Shown: positions 25,824 through 33,832 of the stretch, piece by piece
How the letters are laid out: each line of letters starts with the position of its first letter
Numbering within the stretch: the stretch's first letter is position 1
Source: Mucilaginibacter sp.
GTDB lineage: Bacteria > Bacteroidota > Bacteroidia > Sphingobacteriales > Sphingobacteriaceae
Direction: 5' to 3'
DNA length: 38,003 nucleotides
Assembly (NCBI GenBank): GCA_028288305.1
Contig: JAQBOA010000078.1
Location: 1-38,003, forward strand
Made by a program: the position numbers and the translations under genes
Notes under the pieces: generated by a model
Seen by the model: only the letters and a program-made list of their open reading frames with translations
What the model was told of the DNA's origin: nothing
The model's database searches: none

Positions 25824-26411
25824 ATGAATAGAATGAATCCTAAGGTTGATTTCTTTTTTAATAAAGCCAAACAGTGGCAGGAAGAATATGAGAAATTAAG
25901 AATGATCATGCTTGACTGCGGGTTGACCGAAGAATTGAAGTGGGGTTGTCCCTGTTACACGTTGAACAAACAAAACATAGTTTTAATCCATGGATTTAAG
26001 GAATATTGTGCGCTTTTGTTTTTCAAAGGCGCCTTGTTAAATGATGCCAATGGTATTTTGATCCAACAAACTGAGAATGTGCAGTCGGGGCGCCAGATCC
26101 GTTTCACCAATGTTCTGGAAATAGTTGAGATGGAACCCATCGTGAAAGCCTATATTTATGAAGCCATAGAAGTGGAAAAGGCGGGGTTGAAAGTAGCCCT
26201 TAAAACGACTGCAGATTTCACAGTTCCCGAAGAATTTCAAAGTAAATTGGATCGGATCCCTGCCCTGAAAACTGCTTTTGAGGCATTGACGCCGGGAAGG
26301 CAAAGGGGGTACCTGTTTTATTTTTCTCAGCCCAAACAATCCAGAACCCGTGATGCAAGGGTTGAAAAATATATACCGCAAATTCTCGATGGAAAGGGGT
26401 TAGATGATTAG
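25824..26411 (+). CDS. YdeI/OmpD-associated family protein (DUF1801 plus YdeI C-terminus)
   Basis: A 195-residue protein. The N-terminal half (KVDFFFNKAKQWQEEYEKLR, LTEELKWGCPCYTLNKQNIV, then GFKEYCALLFFKGALL) is a DUF1801/YdhG domain. The C-terminal LTPGRQRGYLFYFSQPKQSR and VEKYIPQILDGKGL is the YdeI tail. In Bacillus, YdeI/YdhG-type proteins are linked to cationic-peptide or envelope stress; the function here is unproven. It is the fifth gene of the ArsR string, 27 bp after the previous stop. A second in-frame Met at 25833 (MNPK) is an alternative start. Confidence 0.88.
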   Translation: MNRMNPKVDFFFNKAKQWQEEYEKLRMIMLDCGLTEELKWGCPCYTLNKQNIVLIHGFKEYCALLFFKGALLNDANGILIQQTENVQSGRQIRFTNVLEIVEMEPIVKAYIYEAIEVEKAGLKVALKTTADFTVPEEFQSKLDRIPALKTAFEALTPGRQRGYLFYFSQPKQSRTRDARVEKYIPQILDGKGLDD

Positions 26412-26447
26412 TACATTTGATGAGAAAATAAATTAATGAATAGCTCC

Positions 26448-26568
26448 CTCGTTGGTATCTCTAATTCTGATTGTGTTATTATGATATTTCAGACCTGCTG
26501 ATAGAAAAATCATTTCAGTTAATCAATAAATGAATAGAATGAACCCTAACAACATCACGAAAAGGTAA
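26448..26568 (+). pseudogene. Decayed second copy of the DoxX 3' end plus the start of a following gene
   Basis: Bases 26448-26543 match 25133-25228 at 82 of 96 positions by eye. The reading frame is kept up to the shared ...KIISVNQ stop, but the Trp codon of SWYF has become TGA. After it, ATG at 26530 opens MNRMNPNNITKR then stops; MNRMNP is also the start of the 25824 gene. So a DoxX-plus-downstream gene unit was once duplicated, and only the junction survives. Confidence 0.8.
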
Positions 26569-26648
26569 ATTGCTTCCGACAAAATTTTCTGCGGACATTC
26601 AAGTGAAATGCTTCATGGCGAAAGTATGCCAGCCGCTAACAATGATTT

Positions 26649-26709
26649 GGCGTAATGGCGGCTGACGGGATTCTAATCAGCGATACTGCAAGAAATCCGC
26701 CACTACGCC
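26649..26709. repeat. Large GC-rich stem-loop in a spacer
   Basis: GGCGTAATGGCGG (26649-26661) pairs with CCGCCACTACGCC (26697-26709) with one mismatch, around a 35-nt loop. The flanks extend the stem slightly (TT/AA). It is much more GC-rich than other spacers. No U-tract follows, so it is not a simple terminator. The remaining parts of 26569-26950 show nothing else. Confidence 0.45.
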
Positions 26710-26950
26710 AAGCCGAAACTATTGTGTGCAAGCATAAAAAACAGCGACTCGACAGACTGAAACGAACTGAATATAAAAAGTGAATAAGGCAAAAAAACAA
26801 CCTAAAATATTATACACAATCATTTAAAGTTTATTTAAATAATGGTTATCGTGTAAATTATACCCTTTTTGTGTGAAATGATTTCTACGATATAATAATC
26901 TTTATAGTAAAATGTGGGCGTTTTTCGATTAAAAGGGCGGTTTTGTTAAC

Positions 26951-27047
26951 TGGCATCGCTTTTGAATTAGTAACTGTACCCTCCCAAGGGTTGTTTTCAT
27001 AGGTAGATGTACGGCCGGAATACTGCGAGAGTATTCCGGCCTTTTTT
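26951..27047 (+). ncRNA. Candidate short RNA with sigma-54-like promoter and strong terminator
   Basis: TGGCAT (26951-26956) and TTGA (26962-26965) have the exact GG-N10-G spacing of a sigma-54 -24/-12 promoter, although the -12 C is A. About 10 bases on, ACCCT/AGGGT makes a small stem (26978-26991). A perfect terminator then follows: GGCCGGAATACT / AGTATTCCGGCC (27013-27041) with T6. There is no ORF before the terminator, which implies a transcript of about 70 nt. The sequence matches no RNA family I know. Confidence 0.4.
27013..27047 (+). terminator. Orphan Rho-independent terminator
   Basis: A 12-bp perfect GC-rich stem with a 5-nt loop and T6. The nearest coding gene upstream on this strand ended 600 bp earlier, and the next begins 310 bp later, so it is not explained by an annotated gene. 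Between it and 27357 the DNA is AT-rich and holds the ferritin-like operon promoter region. Confidence 0.85.
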
Positions 27048-27356
27048 ATTTAATAAAATTTTTGATCTGCCGACGCCTTTAACATTTAAATAAATCAGGT
27101 ATTTTAGATTAATATTGCCATATTCAGCCGCCGGAATATGCTAATTAAGTGTTCGTTATTAATTTCAAAAAATCTTTGCGCTAAAAGATGTTTATTATTT
27201 ACAATTATTACAAAATGATTTTCATCAATTAGCTATAGATATTTTCCTTTTTTTGCCAATAATTTAATTTAAGGAAATTTAAAAATCGAACATAACCTCG
27301 GCTACGTAAATACAAGTATAAATTAACATCTATTTATAAACTAAACGTTTTAACTT

Positions 27357-28046
27357 ATGAAAACAGAACCACAAGAAAGCGCGGGCGGCAACAAAATAGC
27401 CAGGAGATCATTTTTACGGTATGCCGGAGTTGGCGCAGCCTCTGTTGGCTTATTATCCACTGCCGCCTGCCACAAAGATCATGGGATTGGCCCAAGTGGT
27501 ACTGATATTGGTGTGGGTGATATTGGTATCCTGAATTATGCTTATGCCCTTGAACAACTGGAAGCCGCCTTTTATACGCAGGTAATACTCTCACCTTACA
27601 GCGGGATGAGCAGTACAGAGTTGTCTTACCTTACATCAATCCGTGATCATGAAATATTGCACCGTAATTTTTTAAAAGCTGCAATTGGAAGCACTGCTAT
27701 GATTAATTTAACCACTGATTTCAGCTCTATTAATTTTAGCAGCCGTGCAAGTGTGCTTGGTGCAGCCAAAACATTTGAAGATTTAGGTGTAATGGCTTAC
27801 AATGGCGCAGCTTACCTTTTTAAAGATCCAAATTACCTGATACTGGCAAGCAAAATTGTTTCAGTAGAAGCCAGGCACGCCGCGCTGATCCGTGATCTTA
27901 TTAACCCGGGAAGTTTTGCTGGGAGTGACGTCGTTGCCTCAAACGGCTTGAATAATTCGCTAACAATAGCACAGGTTTTGCCAATGGCCAATACCTATCT
28001 GAAAATTAAGGTAAGTGCATCCAACTTTGGTTATGTAGCATATTAA
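27357..28046 (+). CDS. Tat-exported ferritin-like (Ferritin_2) protein
   Basis: A 229-residue protein. KIARRSFLRYAGVGAASVGL is a twin-arginine signal, with a cysteine after STAA that could be lipidated. The mature part is a four-helix ferritin-like bundle with Glu/His pairs in YALEQLEAAFY, SIRDHEILHRNF, AAKTFEDLGVMAY and VSVEARHAALIRD, which fit a di-metal site. The family (also called desiccation-related) is linked to metal or oxidant stress, but substrates are unknown. It is followed 19 bp later by a second member, so the two are one operon and may form a hetero-oligomer. Confidence 0.85.
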   Translation: MKTEPQESAGGNKIARRSFLRYAGVGAASVGLLSTAACHKDHGIGPSGTDIGVGDIGILNYAYALEQLEAAFYTQVILSPYSGMSSTELSYLTSIRDHEILHRNFLKAAIGSTAMINLTTDFSSINFSSRASVLGAAKTFEDLGVMAYNGAAYLFKDPNYLILASKIVSVEARHAALIRDLINPGSFAGSDVVASNGLNNSLTIAQVLPMANTYLKIKVSASNFGYVAY

Positions 28047-28065
28047 CTCATTAGCCCCACATCTC

Positions 28066-28917
28066 ATGAACTTATTTAACATATTAAAAGAAATAGAAAA
28101 AGTTGATCCTGAGGTTCACGAGCGCATGAGCCCGCGCCGCGATGCGATCAAAAATATAACCAGTTTTGGCTCAAAAGTAGCGGTAGCTGCATTGCCGTTG
28201 GCATTTGCAACTATATTTAAAAAAGCCTATGGTACAACAGCCACAACCTCAGTAAGTACTGTTTTGAATTTTGCATTGCAATTAGAATATCTGGAATCAT
28301 ATTTTTACAACCAGGGTATGGCTTCAACAGGTTTAATTGCTGCAACTGATGCCAGCGTTTTTGCAACCATTCAAGCTGATGAAAATGAGCATGTCACGTT
28401 TTTGAAATCTGTTTTAGGCAGCGCCGCCATACCAATGCCTGCAATTGATCTTACAGCCAAAGGAACTTTTCCGAATGTATTAACAGATTATACCACATTT
28501 ATGGCCGTTGCTAATGTATTTGAAGATACAGGTGTACGTGCTTATAAAGGTCAGGCGCCTAATTTGATAGGTAATCAAACAATATTGACGGCAGCATTAT
28601 CAATACATGCGGTTGAAGCACGCCATGCATCAGCTATCCGTCAGATTAGGGCTTCGCATGGCGTTAATATCACCCCATGGATAACCGGCAGCGCGAGTAT
28701 ATCAAATGACACAGGTATAGCCGCTGCCAATGCAAATTACGGAGCTGGTGCTTCGGGTTATCCGGCAGAAAGCAATGTTATGCAAGGTGGAATTGATGTT
28801 ACCAAACTTGCTTCAGCTTACGGATCAACAACACCTTACAATGTGGCCTGTGAAGCTTTTGACGAACCTTTGGATATGGCTTCTGTTTTAACAATTGTAG
28901 GGCCTTTCTTTGGATAG
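28066..28917 (+). CDS. Second ferritin-like (Ferritin_2) protein
   Basis: A 283-residue partner of the previous gene. Its N-terminus has 22 extra residues before MSPRRDAIKNITSFGSKVAV, a less typical Arg-Arg export signal. The bundle motifs recur in the same order: QLEYLESYFYNQ, QADENEHVTFLK, ANVFEDTGVRAYKG and HAVEARHASAIRQ. Metal-ligand Glu/His are conserved. A C-terminal extension (about 225-283) is absent from the first protein. It should be periplasmic or on the membrane surface. Two terminators follow. Confidence 0.83.
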   Translation: MNLFNILKEIEKVDPEVHERMSPRRDAIKNITSFGSKVAVAALPLAFATIFKKAYGTTATTSVSTVLNFALQLEYLESYFYNQGMASTGLIAATDASVFATIQADENEHVTFLKSVLGSAAIPMPAIDLTAKGTFPNVLTDYTTFMAVANVFEDTGVRAYKGQAPNLIGNQTILTAALSIHAVEARHASAIRQIRASHGVNITPWITGSASISNDTGIAAANANYGAGASGYPAESNVMQGGIDVTKLASAYGSTTPYNVACEAFDEPLDMASVLTIVGPFFG

Positions 28918-28951
28918 CAGATTTAATTATACTTTATTTTAACAAATAAAT

Positions 28952-28990
28952 AAGGACCGGACTCCATAATTGGTAACCTGTCCTTTTTCT
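28952..28990 (+). terminator. Terminator after the ferritin-like operon
   Basis: AAGGAC (28952-28957) pairs with GTCCTT (28980-28985), followed by TTTCT. It starts 34 bp past the stop. The loop is long but the position fits. Confidence 0.55.
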
Positions 28991-29020
28991 ATTAAGATTG
29001 ATTTTATTAATACCTTGATT

Positions 29021-29060
29021 AAAAAACAGCACCTAATTAATTATAAGTGCTGTTTTTTTT
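29021..29060. terminator. Bidirectional terminator between convergent genes
   Basis: AAAAAACAGCAC (29021-29032) pairs perfectly with GTGCTGTTTTTT (29047-29058), with T on the plus side and A6 (T6 on the minus strand). It separates the ferritin-like operon from the convergent DUF6600-like gene. Confidence 0.85.
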
Positions 29061-29081
29061 AATTAAAATATAGTTTCCGGC

Positions 29082-30914
29082 TTATTGCTGCCTGGGTTGA
29101 TCCTGTGGACGAGGTTTTTGTTTTTGCTGTTGCTGTTGCTGTGCCCTTTGCTGAGCTTGTTGCTGGGCTCTTTGTTGAGCCTGCTGTTGGGCTTGTTGTT
29201 GTGCTCTTTGCTGAGCTTGCTGTTGTGCTCTTTGCTGAGCCTGTTGCTGAGCTTGCTGCTGAGCTCTTTGCTGAGTCTGTTGCTGAGCTTGCTGCTGAGC
29301 TCTTTGCTGAGCCTGCTGTTGAGCTTGTTGTTGAGCTCTTTGCTGATCCTGCTGCTGCGTTCTTTGTTGAGCTTGTTGTTGCGCCTGTTGTTGTGCTCTT
29401 TGCTGATCGAGTTGCTGAGTTCTTTGCTGAGCTTGCTGTTGAGCTCTTTGCTGATCCTGCTGCTGCGTTCTTTGTTGAGCTCTTTGCTGATCGAGTTGCT
29501 GTGTTCTTTGCTGAGCTTGTTGCTGTGCTCTTTGCTGATCCTGCTGTTGTGTTCTTTGCTGAGCTTGTTGTTGCGCTCTTTGCTGATCCTGCTGCTGCGT
29601 TCTTTGTTGAGCTTGTTGTTGCGTCTGTTGTTGAGCTCTTTGCTGATCGAGTTGCTGTGTTCTTTGCTGAGCTTGCTGCTGCGTTCTTTGTTGAGCTTGC
29701 TGCTGCGTTCTTTGTTGAGCTGGTTGTTGCGCTCTTTGCTGATCTTGTTGCTGCGTTCTTTGTTGAGCTTGTTGTTGCGCTCTTTGCTGACCTTGTTGCT
29801 GAGTTCTTTGCTGAGCCTGCTGTTGCGCCTGCTGATCGAGTTGCTGAGTTCTTTGCTGAGCCTGCTGCGCTTTCAATTGATCCTGTTGTTGTAAAGGAGT
29901 ATTGTTCCTTGTTTGCGGTTGCCTTGTAGCAGCAGATTGTCCTTGTGGATTAGGGCTAGCAACGTTCGGCCGGTTATTTGTCGGATTAACACGTACAACT
30001 TTATTATCAGGAGCCGGAGCTTTTGCAACCATGGCCAATCTCGCCGCATTATTATGGTTAAATGCCGGTACACCTTGTGAAACTCTGTTTGCAATCGGAC
30101 GATCAGGGTTTTGTTGTTTGTAAGCAACAGCATCAACAACTCTTTCCGGATGAGCATTAGGGGCTTGCTGAACTGCAGGCCGGTAAACATTTATAGTGTT
30201 ATTATGAATGTTGTTAACGGTAACATTTGTAGGACTGTTAACAGTATTAATATTATAAATCCTAACATTTTGATGTGTTGCCTGCCTGATTTCTTGTGGA
30301 GGAGGACCGGCAACATAGGTTTGGTTATTATAAACATTGGTATTATTAATAATTGTTGTGTTTTGTATTATAGTAACCGACCTCGAAGGCGGTACATAAT
30401 AATTTTCAATGTTCGGCCTGTCAATATAAGCTGCCGGTGCACAAACCCAATAATCATCGGGTACACGGTAACTTCTGCCAAACGATATATTGACACTTAT
30501 ACCGGGCATTAATGGAGCCCAGCCATAATACCCTCCACCATGGCGCCAGCTAACCCAGGCAGGTGCCCAATGGTGACCGGGTACCCACTCCCATCCATAA
30601 TAATTATCATAACGCCAGCGTCCGTAATGAAAGGTTGCCCATCCCCACGGATAATCTGACACCCATGTATTGCCATAATCGGTTTGTACCCAATGCCCGC
30701 GGCTGGCATAAGGTCTAAAGCCTTCTTCTGCATCAGGTATCCAAACATTACCATAGTCAGGGTCATCAACCCATGTACCATATGGTTGTAAGCTATCGTA
30801 AAATTCCTGGTCTGAAATATACCCGCCGTCTTGTGCTTTACTCACTTTGGGGTTGGCCAGCACTAATAATGCTGCCAGTAAAACAATTCCCCATATTTTA
30901 TTTAATGCTCTCAT
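29082..30914 (-). CDS. DUF6600-like exported protein with a long Gln-rich repeat tail
   Basis: A 610-residue protein. Signal peptide of 27 residues (MRALNKIWGIVLLAALLVLA...SKAQ). Residues about 35-160 are Trp/Tyr/Gly-rich (LQPYGTWVDDPDYGNVWIPD, GHWVQTDYGNTWVSDYPWGW, WEWVPGHHWAPAWVSWRHGG), the DUF6600/BcpO-like WxxGxW pattern. An Asn/Thr/Ile-rich segment (about 180-250) follows. Residues about 345-600 are almost all Gln with regular Arg, Ala, Thr and Asp. No enzyme motif; a cell-envelope structural or binding role is likely. It is monocistronic. Confidence 0.85.
   Translation of the reverse strand: MRALNKIWGIVLLAALLVLANPKVSKAQDGGYISDQEFYDSLQPYGTWVDDPDYGNVWIPDAEEGFRPYASRGHWVQTDYGNTWVSDYPWGWATFHYGRWRYDNYYGWEWVPGHHWAPAWVSWRHGGGYYGWAPLMPGISVNISFGRSYRVPDDYWVCAPAAYIDRPNIENYYVPPSRSVTIIQNTTIINNTNVYNNQTYVAGPPPQEIRQATHQNVRIYNINTVNSPTNVTVNNIHNNTINVYRPAVQQAPNAHPERVVDAVAYKQQNPDRPIANRVSQGVPAFNHNNAARLAMVAKAPAPDNKVVRVNPTNNRPNVASPNPQGQSAATRQPQTRNNTPLQQQDQLKAQQAQQRTQQLDQQAQQQAQQRTQQQGQQRAQQQAQQRTQQQDQQRAQQPAQQRTQQQAQQRTQQQAQQRTQQLDQQRAQQQTQQQAQQRTQQQDQQRAQQQAQQRTQQQDQQRAQQQAQQRTQQLDQQRAQQRTQQQDQQRAQQQAQQRTQQLDQQRAQQQAQQQAQQRTQQQDQQRAQQQAQQQAQQRAQQQAQQQTQQRAQQQAQQQAQQRAQQQAQQRAQQQAQQQAQQRAQQQAQQRAQQQQQQKQKPRPQDQPRQQ
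29130..29880 (-). repeat. Tandem 24-nt-unit coding repeat (Gln-rich tail)
   Basis: The dominant peptide unit is eight residues, [A/D]QQR[A/T]QQ[Q/L], i.e. 24 nt, reiterated about 30 times with variants. CAA and CAG are mixed, so the array is not a pure trinucleotide run, but it is prone to slippage and recombination. Confidence 0.85.
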
Positions 30915-31088
30915 AATTGGTAAACTTAATAGATTATAATTGATAGTATAAAAGGTCTAAGCTGTGGATTGTTTTAATTTTGAATGATTTAATAGGATAA
31001 GGTTTAATATGCAGGTATATTTTTTTACACAATTTTTATATAAGTATTTTTAAATTAAATAGTTTTACTAAAATTCTAAACGGTAATT

Positions 31089-32051
31089 ATGAGTATAATT
31101 AATATTCCAAGGCTCGATTTAAATTACTATATAAAAGGTAATACAAACCAGCGTAAACAATTTTCAGACGACATTGGAAGAGCTTTTAATGAAACCGGAT
31201 TTGTTACAGTTACTAATCACGGATTGAGCAAAAAGTTGATTGACAGATTATATGAACAGGTAAAAGCACTTTTCGCTTTGCCGGATGATGTTAAAGTAAA
31301 ATATGAAATACCCGGGCTTGCAGGTCAGCGGGGTTATACCAGCAAAGGAAAAGAAACTGCAAAAGGTTATAAAGCACCGGATTTGAAAGAGTTTTGGCAA
31401 ATAGGGCAAACTGTTACAGTTGACAATATTTTAAAAAAGGATTATCCGGATAATCTGATAGTTGATGAATTGCCTTTATTTTACCCAACAACACTGGAGG
31501 TTTATAAAAAGTTAGAATTGGCCGGAATTTACTTACTACGGGCAATTGCAGTATACCTTAACTTGCCCGAAAATTATTTTGACGATAAAGTACACAACGG
31601 AAATTCTATCCTGCGCACCCTGCATTACTTCCCGATTACCGATCCGGATTCGCTACCCCAAGATGCAGTACGTGCCGGGGCACATGAAGATATTAACCTG
31701 ATCACTCTTTTAATAGGCGCCAGCGCCGATGGCCTTGAATTGCTGACCCGCGAAAATGAATGGTTCCCTGTAAAAGCTTACGGTGAGGACCTGGTGGTAA
31801 ACGTAGGTGATATGTTACAGCGTTTAACCAATAACAAATTGAAATCAACTACGCACCGTGTAGTGAACCCTCCGCGCGAAATGATGAAATATTCCCGTTA
31901 TTCGGTGCCGTTTTTTCTTCATCCAAAGTCATCTATGAATCTTACCTGTTTAACCTTATGTATTGATCAAAATCATCCCAAGCATTATGAGGATATTACA
32001 GCAGGTGAGTACCTTGATGAACGCTTAAGAGAAATTGGACTGAAGAAATAG
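31089..32051 (+). CDS. 2-oxoglutarate/Fe(II) oxygenase, isopenicillin-N-synthase-like
   Basis: A 320-residue cytosolic enzyme. The N-terminal DIOX_N part has IPRLDLNYYIKGNTNQRK and FNETGFVTVTNHGLSKKLID. The catalytic iron triad is HxD...H: His199 and Asp201 (RAGAHEDINLITLL) and His256 (STTHRVVNPP). Arg270-Tyr-Ser272 (SRYSVPFF) is the 2-oxoglutarate-binding RxS. The substrate is not readable; bacterial relatives oxidise small amino-acid or flavonoid-like compounds. A single gene, followed by a heptamer-word inverted repeat and cysS. Confidence 0.92.
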   Translation: MSIINIPRLDLNYYIKGNTNQRKQFSDDIGRAFNETGFVTVTNHGLSKKLIDRLYEQVKALFALPDDVKVKYEIPGLAGQRGYTSKGKETAKGYKAPDLKEFWQIGQTVTVDNILKKDYPDNLIVDELPLFYPTTLEVYKKLELAGIYLLRAIAVYLNLPENYFDDKVHNGNSILRTLHYFPITDPDSLPQDAVRAGAHEDINLITLLIGASADGLELLTRENEWFPVKAYGEDLVVNVGDMLQRLTNNKLKSTTHRVVNPPREMMKYSRYSVPFFLHPKSSMNLTCLTLCIDQNHPKHYEDITAGEYLDERLREIGLKK

Positions 32052-32218
32052 GCGAAAGGTTAAAACTGAAAGGCAAAAGGTTAAAAGGTTTTTTGGGGTG
32101 GTTTTCCGGCTCTATCTTGTACTAGATACTTGATACTATCTTCCGCCTTTCAGCTTTCGCCTTTCTCCTTTTACCTAAATTTTTCACCTTTCACCTTTTC
32201 CCTTTCGCCTTTTACCTT
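32051..32218. repeat. Inverted repeat built from 7-nt words (GAAAGG/CCTTTC type), upstream of cysS
   Basis: Left arm 32051-32085 is five exact 7-mers: GGCGAAA|GGTTAAA|ACTGAAA|GGCAAAA|GGTTAAA. The centre begins with TCTATCT|TGTACTA|GATACTT|GATACTA|TCTTCCG (32111-32145), also of 7-nt period. The right arm (32146-32218) is CCTTTCA|GCTTTCG|CCTTTCT|CCTTTTA and so on; one unit has six bases. The arms are roughly complementary. It occupies essentially the whole gap between the oxygenase stop and cysS. Confidence 0.7.
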
Positions 32219-32225
32219 AAAAATG

Positions 32226-32233
32226 TAAGTTTG
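32226..32233 (+). promoter_or_regulatory. Possible cysS -7 box, 4 bp before the start codon
   Basis: TAAGTTTG matches TAnnTTTG and ends 4 bp before ATG at 32238. If used, transcription would start at or just after the ATG (leaderless or nearly so). No -33 TTG is found at the right distance. Confidence 0.4.
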
Positions 32234-32237
32234 CCAA

Positions 32238-33701
32238 ATGGAACAAAATTTATTTGTTTACAATACTTTAACACGTAAAAAGGAAAAATTTGTACCGCTG
32301 AATCCGCAGCATGTGGGTATGTATGTTTGCGGACCTACAGTTTACAGTGACGTACATTTAGGAAATTGCCGTACCTATCTATCATTCGACCTTATTTTCA
32401 GATACCTCACACAACTAGGTTATAAGGTACGTTATGTCCGTAATATTACTGACGCCGGGCACCTGGAAGGGGATGCAGGAGACGAGGGAGAAGACAAAAT
32501 CTCAAAAAAAGCCAAAGTGGCGCAACTGGAACCAATGGAAATAGTACAAAAGTACACTGTTGGATTTCACGAGGTAATGCAAATATTTAATATCCTGCCA
32601 CCAAGCATTGAGCCTTCTGCTACCGGGCATATTATTGAACAAATAGAACTGATAAAAATCATTTTAAGCAAAGGTTATGCTTATGAAGTGGATGGATCTG
32701 TTTATTTTGATGTTGAAAAATATAATAAAACACAGGATTACGGTATTTTGAATGGCCGGAACCTGGAAGACCTGCTGAATAATACCCGCACTCTGGGCGG
32801 TCAGGAGGAAAAGCATGGAAAATTGGATTTTGCTTTATGGATAAAAGCTAAATCTGTTCATTTAATGAAATGGCCATCGCCATGGAGCATCGGATTTCCC
32901 GGATGGCACCTGGAGTGCTCGGCAATGAGTAACAAATACCTGGGCGAGCACTTTGATATACATGGCGGCGGAATTGACCTGATGCCTACTCACCATACCA
33001 ATGAGATTGCCCAAAATGTAGCCGCTTGTGGTAAAAATCCTGCTAATTACTGGATACATACCAATATGCTTACTGTAAATGGCCAAAAAATGTCAAAATC
33101 GCTTGGCAACAGTTTTTTACCTCACGAACTTTTTACCGGCAAACATTCTATATTAAATAAAGGTTATAGTCCTATGACAGTACGTTTTTTTATGCTCCAG
33201 GCCCATTACCGAAGCACGCTTGATTTTGGCAACGAAGCAATGGAAGCATCTGAAAAAGGGTTTAAACGTTTAATGAATGCTGTTACTTTGCTTGATAATT
33301 TAAAAGAATCACCTATAACGGAGATAGAGATCGAACCATTATCCAAACGTTGCTATGCGGCGATGAACGATGATTTTAATAGCCCGGTTTTAATAGCCGA
33401 ACTTTTTGAAGCTACAAGGATCATCAATTCGGTTTATGATGGAAAATTAAAAATAGATTTTGTTAACCTGCAGCTTTTGAAGGAACTGATGAAAACCTTT
33501 GTGTTCGACGTTTTGGGCTTAAAAAATGAACAGGCAGCCAATGATGATCTTCCAAAAATATTAAACCTGATAGTGACATTAAGAAATGAGGCCAAAACAA
33601 ACCATGACTATGCTACTTCTGATAAGATAAGAAATGGTCTGCAAAAAATAGGATTCCAATTAAATGACAGTAAAGAAGGTACTAACTGGAGTAAAATTTA
33701 A
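32238..33701 (+). CDS. cysS: Cysteinyl-tRNA synthetase
   Basis: A 487-residue class I aminoacyl-tRNA synthetase that charges tRNA-Cys. Cys31 (YVCGPTVY) and the later LECSAMS plus THHTNEI contribute the zinc that selects cysteine. HLGN at the start of the catalytic fold is the HIGH motif and K284-M-S-K-S288 the second signature (NGQKMSKSLGN). FDIHGGGIDLMPTHHTNEIA is characteristic. A short C-terminal anticodon-binding tail with KIRNGLQKIGFQLND completes the protein. Full length. An essential housekeeping gene. Confidence 0.98.
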   Translation: MEQNLFVYNTLTRKKEKFVPLNPQHVGMYVCGPTVYSDVHLGNCRTYLSFDLIFRYLTQLGYKVRYVRNITDAGHLEGDAGDEGEDKISKKAKVAQLEPMEIVQKYTVGFHEVMQIFNILPPSIEPSATGHIIEQIELIKIILSKGYAYEVDGSVYFDVEKYNKTQDYGILNGRNLEDLLNNTRTLGGQEEKHGKLDFALWIKAKSVHLMKWPSPWSIGFPGWHLECSAMSNKYLGEHFDIHGGGIDLMPTHHTNEIAQNVAACGKNPANYWIHTNMLTVNGQKMSKSLGNSFLPHELFTGKHSILNKGYSPMTVRFFMLQAHYRSTLDFGNEAMEASEKGFKRLMNAVTLLDNLKESPITEIEIEPLSKRCYAAMNDDFNSPVLIAELFEATRIINSVYDGKLKIDFVNLQLLKELMKTFVFDVLGLKNEQAANDDLPKILNLIVTLRNEAKTNHDYATSDKIRNGLQKIGFQLNDSKEGTNWSKI

Positions 33702-33832
33702 TATTAAACGTTAGTTCTGAGTCAGAAGCGAAATTTAATTGATTAAAAAACGTTAGTACTGCGTCCCAATTAAAAAAGCGGTTTGTTTACATTATCGCAC
33801 AAAAAAATAAAATCGAATAATATCCATATAAA

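Noticed and set aside
26630..26709. Integron attC site
   Set aside because: GCTAAC occurs, but no matching GTTRRRY partner with the right spacing was found, and no integrase is in the window.
29085..29929. Two long plus-strand open frames (Leu- and Ala/Val-rich) opposite the Gln-rich tail
   Set aside because: They are the reverse complement of a CAA/CAG repeat; CTG/TTG/GCT codons keep antisense frames open. The minus-strand gene has a signal peptide and a recognisable domain.
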